Below are positions 1 through 5,438 of a DNA stretch of 5,438 bases, piece after piece. The position numbers and the translations under genes were made by a program. The notes beneath the pieces were generated by a model. It saw only the letters and a program-made list of their open reading frames with translations, was not told the DNA's origin and made no database searches. The stretch's first letter is position 1. Each line of letters begins with the position of its first letter. The stretch is from Maribacter sp. (GTDB taxonomy: Bacteria > Bacteroidota > Bacteroidia > Flavobacteriales > Flavobacteriaceae). Location of the stretch: contig JANQUX010000261.1 in NCBI GenBank assembly GCA_030730545.1, positions 1 through 5,438 of the forward strand, written 5' to 3'.

Positions 1-1070
1 TTAGAACGAACACTTTCGCTGCAATTATGCGTGTTAGGTCTACCCTATCTTTTGCTATTCACAACTATTTTAGAGAAAACGGGTTCAACTACTTTCATGC
101 ACCGATTATAACAGGGTCTGATGCCGAAGGTGCCGGCGAAATGTTTCGCGTAACTACGTTAGATGAAAAAAATCCGCCATTGACAGAAGATGGCCATGTA
201 AATTATAAAGAAGATTTCTTCGGAAAAGAAACAAACCTTACCGTATCAGGTCAGTTAGAGTCCGAAGCTTATGCCATGGCATTAGGTAAGGTATATACAT
301 TCGGACCTACATTTAGAGCCGAGAATTCTAACACCTCTCGACATTTAGCAGAGTTTTGGATGATCGAACCAGAAATGGCTTTCTTCGATTTAGATGCGAA
401 CATGGACCTTGCCGAAGATTTCATTAAAAATGTTATTTCATATACATTGACCCATTGTCAAGAAGATCTAGAGTTTTTAGAAAATAGATTATTGGACGAA
501 GAGAAAAGCAAGCCACAGGCACAACGCAGCGATATGGCGTTGATCGAAAAATTAAAATTTGTAGTAGACAACAACTTTAAAAGAGTTAGCTATACCGAGG
601 CCATTGAAATTCTTAAAAATTGCAAGCCTAATAAAAAGAAGCAATTCACCTACCCTATTGAAGAATGGGGTACCGATTTACAAAGTGAGCACGAGCGTTA
701 CCTAGTAGAAAAGCATTTTAAATGTCCGGTAATCTTATTTGATTATCCTGCGAAAATCAAAGCTTTCTACATGCGTTTAAATGAAGATGGCAAAACCGTT
801 AGAGCCATGGATATTTTATTTCCTGGTATTGGCGAAATCGTTGGTGGTTCTCAAAGAGAAGAACGCTTAGATGTCTTGAAAGAGAAAATCAAAGAATTGG
901 GTATCGACGAAAAAGAATTATGGTGGTACTTAGATTTAAGAAAGTTCGGTACAGCAGAACATAGTGGGTTTGGACTAGGTTTTGAACGTTTGGTTCTTTT
1001 TGCAACAGGCATGGGTAACATTAGAGATGTAATTCCGTTTCCAAGAACACCACAGAATGCCGAATTCTAA
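1..1070 (+). CDS. asnS: Asparaginyl-tRNA synthetase, 5'-truncated by window edge
   Basis: This enzyme activates asparagine with ATP and charges tRNA-Asn in the cytoplasm. The reading frame is open from base 3 ([17 protein letters not shown]), so the ATG at 27 is internal and the real start lies left of the window. About 355 residues are visible, against about 466 in the E. coli enzyme; the N-terminal OB-fold anticodon-binding domain is missing. The visible part is the class II catalytic core. Counting from the Met at 27, it shows [12 protein letters not shown] near 29-40, [12 protein letters not shown] near 72-83, motif 2 ([16 protein letters not shown]) at 96-111, SSEHERYL-like SEHERYL near 220-226, [19 protein letters not shown] near 266-284 and motif 3 ([10 protein letters not shown]) at 314-323. 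The end [11 protein letters not shown] is the usual AsnRS C-terminus. Compared with my recollection of E. coli AsnRS, there is an extra charged stretch of roughly 10-15 residues around 155-170. The gap to rpoN is 38 bases with no evident terminator, so the two genes may be cotranscribed. Confidence 0.97.
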   Translation, partial: RTNTFAAIMRVRSTLSFAIHNYFRENGFNYFHAPIITGSDAEGAGEMFRVTTLDEKNPPLTEDGHVNYKEDFFGKETNLTVSGQLESEAYAMALGKVYTFGPTFRAENSNTSRHLAEFWMIEPEMAFFDLDANMDLAEDFIKNVISYTLTHCQEDLEFLENRLLDEEKSKPQAQRSDMALIEKLKFVVDNNFKRVSYTEAIEILKNCKPNKKKQFTYPIEEWGTDLQSEHERYLVEKHFKCPVILFDYPAKIKAFYMRLNEDGKTVRAMDILFPGIGEIVGGSQREERLDVLKEKIKELGIDEKELWWYLDLRKFGTAEHSGFGLGFERLVLFATGMGNIRDVIPFPRTPQNAEF

Positions 1071-1108
1071 GCGGATTTAGTTACTTTTACAAGTACTAGA
1101 ATAAACTA

Positions 1109-2566
1109 ATGCTGAAACAACACCTATCATTTAAATTATCTCAAAAGTTATCTCCACAGCAAATTCAATTGATGAAGCTGATTCAATTGCCTACGCAGGC
1201 ATTTGAACAACGTCTGAAACAAGAATTAGAGGAGAATCCGGCTTTAGAGACCGGTAAAGAAGATTTGGAACCTGCTTCTGACGACTATGATGATGTTTAC
1301 GATGATGCATCGGATAATGAAACCATCAATACCGAAGACATCAATATTGATGATTATTTAAGTGATGACGAAATACCTGATTACCGTACCAAGGCAAATA
1401 ACTATAGTTCAGATGATGAAGAAAAAAGCGTGCCTTATGCAGCAGGTATTTCTTTTAATCAATATTTAATAAATCAACTGAACACGTTTTATCTTACCGA
1501 TGATGAGTGGAATATCGCGGAGTTTCTTGTTGGCAGTGTAGACGAAAGTGGCTACATCCGTAGACCTATCACAGATATTATGGACGATTTGGCATTTACA
1601 CAAAACGTGTATACCGATGAAGCTACTATTACCAAAATATTATCTATCGTTCAAGATTTAGATCCACCTGGGGTCGGAGCTCGATCTTTAGAAGAGTGTC
1701 TAATTATTCAATTAGAGCGAAAAGATATTACACCAAGCATAGAACTTGCGACCGAAATACTTAAGAAGTCTTTCGAACACTTTACCAAAAAGCATTATCA
1801 AAAGTTAATTCAAAAACACAATATTACCGAAGCAGAATTGAAAAATGCTATCGGTGAAATAGAGAGACTGAATCCGAAACCAGGTGGCTCTTATTCTGGT
1901 AATAATAGAATGGCAGAACATGTTGTTCCTGATTTCGCCATAAGAATTACCGAGGGTGAACTAGAATTAACCTTAAACGGAAGAAATGCACCAGAGCTGC
2001 ATGTATCTAGAGAATACAGCAACATGCTTAAAGGCTATAAAGAAGCCAAAGACAAGTCTAAATCTCAAAAAGACACTGTCATGTTCATTAAGCAGAAGTT
2101 AGATGCTGCAAAGTGGTTTATAGATGCCATAAGACAACGTCAGCAAACATTATTCATTACAATGAACTCTATAATGCAATATCAAAAAGAATATTTTTTA
2201 ACTGGTGATGAGCGTAATTTACGCCCTATGATCCTGAAAGATATTGCTGATGAAATAGGTATGGATGTTTCAACCGTTTCTAGGGTGGCAAATAGTAAAT
2301 ATGTAGATACACCTTACGGCACAAAATTGATAAAAGAGTATTTCTCAGAATCGATGAAAAACGAACAAGGTGAAGATATCTCGACAAAAGAAATAAAGAA
2401 GATTTTAGAGACTGTTATACAGAACGAGACAAAAAAGAAGCCACTAACCGATGATAAACTTGCGGCTATTTTAAAAGAAAAAGGATATCCTATTGCCAGA
2501 AGAACCGTAGCAAAGTATAGAGAGCAGTTAAATATACCGGTTGCACGCATGAGAAAAGAAATCTAA
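1109..2566 (+). CDS. rpoN: RNA polymerase sigma-54 factor
   Basis: Sigma-54 directs core RNA polymerase to -24/-12 promoters, where open complex formation needs an AAA+ enhancer-binding activator. At 485 residues it is close to the E. coli length (477). Region I is at 1-48 (LSFKLSQKLSPQQIQLMKLIQLP, then QELEENPALE), the glutamine- and leucine-rich part contacted by activators. Region II, about 50-106, is very acidic, with runs of Asp and Glu. The core-binding domain follows, with LVGSVDESGYI near 140-150 and VQDLDPPGVGARSLEECL near 181-198. A helix-turn-helix lies at about 376-394 (LKDIADEIGMDVSTVSRVA), and the RpoN box that reads the -24 element is at 463-472 (ARRTVAKYRE). All family hallmarks are present and nothing is broken. 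The ATG at 1109 fits the conserved N-terminus (MLKQHLSFKLSQKL); no Shine-Dalgarno is visible, as is usual in Bacteroidota. The stop overlaps the next start as TAATG. The usual proteobacterial neighbours (hpf, ptsN, rapZ) are absent. Confidence 0.98.
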   Translation: MLKQHLSFKLSQKLSPQQIQLMKLIQLPTQAFEQRLKQELEENPALETGKEDLEPASDDYDDVYDDASDNETINTEDINIDDYLSDDEIPDYRTKANNYSSDDEEKSVPYAAGISFNQYLINQLNTFYLTDDEWNIAEFLVGSVDESGYIRRPITDIMDDLAFTQNVYTDEATITKILSIVQDLDPPGVGARSLEECLIIQLERKDITPSIELATEILKKSFEHFTKKHYQKLIQKHNITEAELKNAIGEIERLNPKPGGSYSGNNRMAEHVVPDFAIRITEGELELTLNGRNAPELHVSREYSNMLKGYKEAKDKSKSQKDTVMFIKQKLDAAKWFIDAIRQRQQTLFITMNSIMQYQKEYFLTGDERNLRPMILKDIADEIGMDVSTVSRVANSKYVDTPYGTKLIKEYFSESMKNEQGEDISTKEIKKILETVIQNETKKKPLTDDKLAAILKEKGYPIARRTVAKYREQLNIPVARMRKEI

Positions 2567-3171
2567 TGAAGGTTTTCTCTAATTTCATCTCTTATTTATT
2601 ACACCCACTTTTTATGCCTATTGGCGGTACGGTCGCCTACTTTCTAATTACACCAAAGTATACGCCATTAGAAATACAAAGCGCCAGTATTTTACCCATT
2701 TTTATATTGACCGTTATTATACCCATTGTAACATTTCTAATATTAAAAAACTTGGGATTGGTACATTCCATCTCGCTAGAAACCGTCAAAGAAAGAAAAT
2801 ACCCTTTATATATACACGCTTCTATACTTCTACTAATCTTATATAAGGTTATTCCGAACAATTATGTAAGTGAGCTCTATTTTTACTTTACAGGGCTTTT
2901 AGGCGCCACTATTGCGTGTATTTTACTCGTATTATTAAATTTTAAAACTAGTTTACATGCCGTAGGGGTAAGCGGGCTGCTTATGTACCTAGTTAACCTA
3001 AGTATTCATTTTGAAATAAACCTTATAATTGCGATAAGCGTATTTATACTATTTACGGGGGGTATTATAAGTGCAAGATTAAATCTGAAGGCTCACACCC
3101 CAATAGAACTTGTTGTAGGACTTTTTATAGGCATATTATCGCAGCTATTAACAGTTAGATTCTGGCTATAA
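2566..3171 (+). CDS. Polytopic membrane protein, divergent PAP2-like phosphatase
   Basis: A 201-residue protein, almost all hydrophobic, with about six or seven predicted membrane segments (roughly 4-28, 43-62, 82-97, 104-125, 128-146, 151-169 and 180-197). Three places resemble the PAP2 (lipid phosphate phosphatase) signature in the right order: a basic KERKYP stretch at 75-80 (motif 1, K-x6-RP), SLHAVG at 129-134 with H131 (motif 2, PSGH), and ARLNLKAHTPIE at 170-181 with R171, H177 and E181 (motif 3, SR-x5-H-x3-D). The match is degenerate: motif 2 lacks PSGH and the motif 3 acid is Glu. If active, it would remove phosphate from a lipid such as undecaprenyl pyrophosphate or phosphatidate at the inner membrane, but this is inference and the true substrate is unknown. 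The start shares the A of the rpoN stop (TAATG), which suggests translational coupling. The stop overlaps the convergent PorT-like gene's stop. Confidence 0.9.
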   Translation: MKVFSNFISYLLHPLFMPIGGTVAYFLITPKYTPLEIQSASILPIFILTVIIPIVTFLILKNLGLVHSISLETVKERKYPLYIHASILLLILYKVIPNNYVSELYFYFTGLLGATIACILLVLLNFKTSLHAVGVSGLLMYLVNLSIHFEINLIIAISVFILFTGGIISARLNLKAHTPIELVVGLFIGILSQLLTVRFWL

Positions 3172-3834
3172 GATGTAAAAAATAAGACCTATTCGTAAAG
3201 GTCTGTATTGTAGAACTTCACCATTGACAGAAGCATTACCATTAAACAGTTCGGTTAGCGCATAGTAAGCATGTAAATTAAATGTATTGTAACCAAAATT
3301 TAATGTTAGCCCGTATTGAAATTTAGTTAGGTCTGTATTTTTGAATCCTTCACTAATATCACCTAAGTCGTATTTTGACCTAGCACCTAAAACATAAGCA
3401 GCTTTAATACCACCATATACGCGCCAGAATTTATAATCTTCTGCAGTAGAATTTCGCCATCTAAACTCTAAAGGAAACTCTACTAGATGTGTCTCTAATT
3501 TACTTCTAGTTATATCATCATTGATACTATAAGAAATATCATCACCAGAAATATCGGCAACTAAGTTCGAATAATAACTATTTAAAGCTAAACCAGCACC
3601 AATACCTATAGCTTTAGTTCCCGTACGATTTAAGGGGATATCTTTAATGACCCCAGCTTGTAGACCGTATGATAAATTACGTTGGTTAGAGCCCACTGGG
3701 TGATTTAGTATAAAATTATATGAAAGACCTAAGTAGAACTGATCTTCAAAGTAACGTGTATCACTAATACTGTCAGTTGCTACTTGGGCATTAGACTGAA
3801 ATACAATTAAAAGAAATAGAATTACAAACCGCAT
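3166..3834 (-). CDS. PorT-like (porin family) outer membrane beta-barrel protein
   Basis: A 222-residue secreted protein. Residues 1-16 form a signal peptide (MRFVILFLLIVFQSNA, probable cleavage before Q17). The rest is rich in alternating polar and hydrophobic strands typical of an eight-strand outer membrane barrel: DQFYLGLSYNF at 31-41, LSYGLQAGVIKDIPL at 54-68, AIGIGAGLALNSYYS at 75-89, LVEFPLEFRWR at 117-127, WRVYGGIKAAYVLGAR at 137-152, QYGLTLNFGYNTFNLHAYYAL at 173-193 and PLRIGLIFYIL at the C-terminus. This is the pattern of the PorT/OMP_b-brl_2 group. PorT is a component of type IX secretion, but the canonical flavobacterial PorT/SprT is, as I recall, a different paralogue often found beside ubiE, so I leave the symbol empty. 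The ATG is preceded by TAACTTTACTTT, with no Shine-Dalgarno. A terminator lies only about 20 bases upstream, so its own promoter is hard to place. Its function is not proven; a role in the envelope is certain only in the sense of location. Confidence 0.9.
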   Translation of the reverse strand: MRFVILFLLIVFQSNAQVATDSISDTRYFEDQFYLGLSYNFILNHPVGSNQRNLSYGLQAGVIKDIPLNRTGTKAIGIGAGLALNSYYSNLVADISGDDISYSINDDITRSKLETHLVEFPLEFRWRNSTAEDYKFWRVYGGIKAAYVLGARSKYDLGDISEGFKNTDLTKFQYGLTLNFGYNTFNLHAYYALTELFNGNASVNGEVLQYRPLRIGLIFYIL

Positions 3835-3853
3835 AAAGTAAAGTTAATGAAAT

Positions 3854-3885
3854 AAAAAACGCTTCAAATAAATTTGAAGCGTTTT
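3854..3885 (-). terminator. Rho-independent terminator of the exbD operon
   Basis: Positions 3856-3868 and 3873-3885 form a perfect 13-base-pair inverted repeat (AAAACGCTTCAAA / TTTGAAGCGTTTT) around a four-base loop. Read on the minus strand, the stem ends in a run of six T (complement of 3854-3859) and then continues TATTTCATT, the classic form of an intrinsic terminator. It begins 26 bases after the stop codon of exbD copy 2. Read on the plus strand, the arm is followed by only four T and then GAAAATG, so it is weaker in that direction. Seen directly in the sequence; termination itself is inferred. Confidence 0.88.
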
Positions 3886-3911
3886 GAAAATGTAATATTC
3901 TACTTAACTAA

Positions 3912-4394
3912 CTATTGTAGATTATTGAAAGCATCACCTTCATAGGTAGTATAATTTACCTTTAAAGCGTTTACTTTTCTTAACTCTTGTTTAATATCGG
4001 ATATCAATCCCATATTAGCGTTCTTATCAACCTTAAGCGCTGTGGTCAGTACATTTTGAATTTCTTGAGGCTTTTTAGCTCTTTCCATCAAAATATAATC
4101 ACCGACTTCTGACGGACTAGCGAATTTATCGTTCAATTGAATCTTTGGTTCTGTACCAAAAGTTTTCTCATATTCTTTAGTTGGCTTACCAACATAAATA
4201 TAGATAACACGATCCTTCTTTTCCAATTTCTTTACTTCACTAGCGTTCGGAAGTACGTTTTCAACTTTCAAGGAACTATCTTTCATAACGGTTACCGTCA
4301 TAAAGAAAAACAAAAGCATAAATACAATGTCAGGAAGGGAAGCTGTTGATACCGCTGGTACCTCTCCATCTTTTTTCTTTGCAAATTTTGACAT
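3912..4394 (-). CDS. exbD: ExbD/TolR-family biopolymer transport protein, copy 2
   Basis: This 160-residue inner membrane protein should work with an ExbB-type partner to couple proton flow to work at the outer membrane. The layout is that of ExbD: a short basic cytoplasmic tail (residues 1-12), one membrane segment at about 19-37 (ASLPDIVFMLLFFFMTVTVM), and a periplasmic domain for the rest. D22, in LPDIVFMLL, sits where the essential membrane Asp (D25) of E. coli ExbD lies. The periplasmic part has KDRVIYIYVG near 60-69, KIQLNDKF near 84-91 and ALKVDKNANMGLISDIKQELRKVNALKVNY near 119-148, the ExbD-like beta-alpha-beta core. The start is 22 bases downstream of the other exbD stop, so the pair is an operon. 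The copies are clearly different proteins and not a recent duplication. A strong terminator follows. The family is firm; which transport system it serves is not visible here. Confidence 0.95.
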   Translation of the reverse strand: MSKFAKKKDGEVPAVSTASLPDIVFMLLFFFMTVTVMKDSSLKVENVLPNASEVKKLEKKDRVIYIYVGKPTKEYEKTFGTEPKIQLNDKFASPSEVGDYILMERAKKPQEIQNVLTTALKVDKNANMGLISDIKQELRKVNALKVNYTTYEGDAFNNLQ

Positions 4395-4416
4395 AGTGTT
4401 ACTTTTAATTTATTAA

Positions 4417-5040
4417 TTATTCACTTGAAGTTTCAGCCTCAGATAATTTCTGTGGAAACAAACCTTGTATTCTGGTTACCTTATCTTTCAACTCTTCTTT
4501 AACAGAATCTTCAGTTTCAGGATTCAAATACTCGGCTTCCATCGCAACATAATCTTTACCGTATAATCTTTTAGCCTCTCTATTTCTAAGATCGTTATAA
4601 GCCCCTACCAATTCGTTTTGAACTGTAATGTAAGTACTATACTTAGTTTCACGATCATTTTTCAAAGAGATAATTGCCTTAGTCGGATTATCAGAAGAAT
4701 CGGCGTTACGCTTTCCTTTACAATAACTGCAATAATCTGGGCTACCTGAAGCCGCTCCTCCATTATCTAAAAAGGCCATCGCTTTTTCACGCAAATCGTT
4801 AATTGATAGAATTTCGTTTTCAACTAACAACTGACCGTTACGGTTAATATTTACCGTAAAGATGTTCTTTTCTTTAATGATTGGTGGCGCTTCAGTTGGT
4901 GGCTCCATTGGTGGAAGCATACGATCCAATCCTGCATCAGTTTCAATAGTAGTTGTTACCAAGAAAAAGATAAGTAAAAGGAAAGCTATGTCCGCCATTG
5001 AACCCGCACTAACCTCTGGTGCTCCTGCTCTTCTAGCCAT
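4417..5040 (-). CDS. exbD: ExbD/TolR-family biopolymer transport protein, copy 1, with CxxC insert
   Basis: An ExbD-like protein of 207 residues, longer than the roughly 140 of E. coli ExbD. The N-terminus MARRAGAPEVSAGSMADIAF leads into one membrane segment at about 16-33, with D17 in the position of the essential proton-pathway Asp. A proline-rich linker follows (LPPMEPPTEAPP, 42-53), then the periplasmic domain (NIFTVNINRNGQLLVENE near 59-76, KAIISLKNDRETKYSTYITVQNELVGAYNDLR near 121-152). Two parts are extra: an insert at about 93-120 holding CSYC (C104 and C107), and a charged C-terminal extension from about 155 to the end (KLYGKDY-like RLYGKDYVAMEAEYLNPE, then FPQKLSEAETSSE). The insert and tail match what I recall of Bacteroidota ExbD proteins. 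The start is 14 bases after the upstream small membrane gene's stop, in A-rich sequence without a Shine-Dalgarno. It should form a heteromeric partner with exbD copy 2 and an ExbB beyond the right edge; that is inferred. Confidence 0.95.
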   Translation of the reverse strand: MARRAGAPEVSAGSMADIAFLLLIFFLVTTTIETDAGLDRMLPPMEPPTEAPPIIKEKNIFTVNINRNGQLLVENEILSINDLREKAMAFLDNGGAASGSPDYCSYCKGKRNADSSDNPTKAIISLKNDRETKYSTYITVQNELVGAYNDLRNREAKRLYGKDYVAMEAEYLNPETEDSVKEELKDKVTRIQGLFPQKLSEAETSSE

Positions 5041-5054
5041 AGTTTTTTATTTTA

Positions 5055-5438
5055 TTATTTACTAAACATATTTTTAACAGATGGTATTACTAAAGAAAGA
5101 ACAGCGATTATAGTAAGGATAAAAAATACATTTAATCCCATACCAATATTTTTAACTGTACTCTCATCTGTCATAGCTGCAAACTCTGGATCAACATCCG
5201 TTCCGCTTGCTAAAACATAAGAAATTCCAACTACCAATAAAAAACCTCCTACTACGAACAAAGTCTTTTTAAGACCCTGTGGGTTTGCAAATAAGTTTTT
5301 TAGAGTAAACACTAAACTTACTACAACAGCTATCCCTAATAAAAGATAAGTAATAATAAACATTGTGTTCAAAGCTCCACTTGAAGCAGCCTCAGCTGCC
5401 GGCATATCTGAACTTGGTAATAAATACCATAGTATAGC
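5055..5438 (-). CDS. Small three-helix membrane protein of the exb operon, probably cut by window edge
   Basis: I do not recognise a named family. Counting from the ATG at 5405, the 116 residues hold three membrane segments (about 13-37, 48-66 and 89-108). A loop with NPQGLKK lies between the first two, and an acidic loop (SGTDVDPEFAAMTDES) between the last two. The frame stays open upstream of that ATG to the edge, adding AILWYLLPSSD; the only in-window ATG sits in a C- and G-containing context, unlike the A-rich leaders of both exbD genes, so the true start is probably outside the window. If the ATG at 5405 is used instead, the gene is 5055-5405. It lies 14 bases ahead of exbD copy 1 on the same strand. 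From memory, flavobacterial genomes often place such a small membrane protein between exbB and the exbD pair, which suggests an accessory subunit of the proton-driven complex. No function is demonstrated. Confidence 0.82.
   Translation of the reverse strand, partial: AILWYLLPSSDMPAAEAASSGALNTMFIITYLLLGIAVVVSLVFTLKNLFANPQGLKKTLFVVGGFLLVVGISYVLASGTDVDPEFAAMTDESTVKNIGMGLNVFFILTIIAVLSLVIPSVKNMFSK

Noticed and set aside
27..29. ATG as the start of asnS
   Set aside because: The frame is open upstream with RTNTFAAI, which matches conserved AsnRS sequence, so this Met is internal.
1082..1095. Short inverted repeat TACTT-TTAC-AAGTA between asnS and rpoN as a terminator or operator
   Set aside because: Only five base pairs, AT-rich and without a T-run; easily expected by chance.
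2314..2550. 78-codon open frame on the minus strand inside rpoN
   Set aside because: It is fully antisense to a well-conserved sigma-54 DNA-binding domain; its translation is low-complexity Phe/Ser-rich sequence typical of a shadow frame.
2637..2861. 74-codon open frame on the minus strand inside the PAP2-like gene
   Set aside because: Antisense to a coding region with a clear membrane-protein pattern, with no recognisable domain.
3166..3834. Naming the barrel protein porT and calling the region a type IX secretion locus
   Set aside because: No other type IX component is in the window, and the canonical PorT/SprT is, as I recall, a different paralogue; only the barrel family is supported.
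4137..4349. 70-codon open frame on the plus strand inside exbD copy 2
   Set aside because: Antisense to the conserved ExbD sequence, Phe-rich, with no known motif.
4862..5065. 67-codon open frame on the plus strand over the exbD copy 1 start
   Set aside because: It mirrors the Pro-rich linker and membrane helix of ExbD (giving Gly/Ser and Ile/Val runs) and has no independent support.
1..5438. A sigma-54 (-24/-12) promoter that would link rpoN to a neighbouring gene
   Set aside because: Several TGGCA-like strings occur inside genes, but none has a GC/TTGC element at the right spacing ahead of a start.

Overview
The window looks like a stretch of core chromosome from a marine or soil member of the Bacteroidota, most likely the family Flavobacteriaceae. 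It is AT-rich and its starts lack Shine-Dalgarno sequences. The gene content is typical of the group: a flavobacterial-type AsnRS, a lone rpoN, a PorT-like outer membrane barrel, and two different ExbD proteins next to a small membrane protein. No mobile element, tRNA, rRNA, CRISPR array or phage gene is visible.

Layout. On the + strand, positions 1-3171 hold the 3' three quarters of asnS (cut by the left edge), then rpoN (sigma-54), then a 201-residue polytopic membrane protein that looks like a divergent PAP2-type phosphatase. The last two genes share one base in a TAATG junction. On the - strand, read from the right edge, come a small three-helix membrane protein (probably cut by the edge), exbD copy 1, exbD copy 2, a strong rho-independent terminator, and a PorT-like outer membrane beta-barrel protein. 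The two gene sets meet tail to tail, with their stop codons overlapping at 3166-3171. Coding density is very high; the longest gap is 77 bases (3835-3911) and is largely filled by the terminator.

How the genes may work together. The ExbD pair should pair with an ExbB/TolQ-type proton channel, probably encoded just beyond the right edge, to use the proton motive force to power outer membrane work (TonB-dependent transport or a related process). The PorT-like barrel sits in the outer membrane, so the minus-strand block as a whole concerns the envelope. AsnRS and sigma-54 are housekeeping and regulatory genes that happen to share the plus-strand block.

I did not find a clearly new system. The points most worth a second look are the CxxC-bearing insert in the first ExbD, the uncharacterised small membrane protein in the exb operon, the degenerate PAP2-like active site, and the PorT-like gene, which has a terminator but almost no promoter space in front of it.
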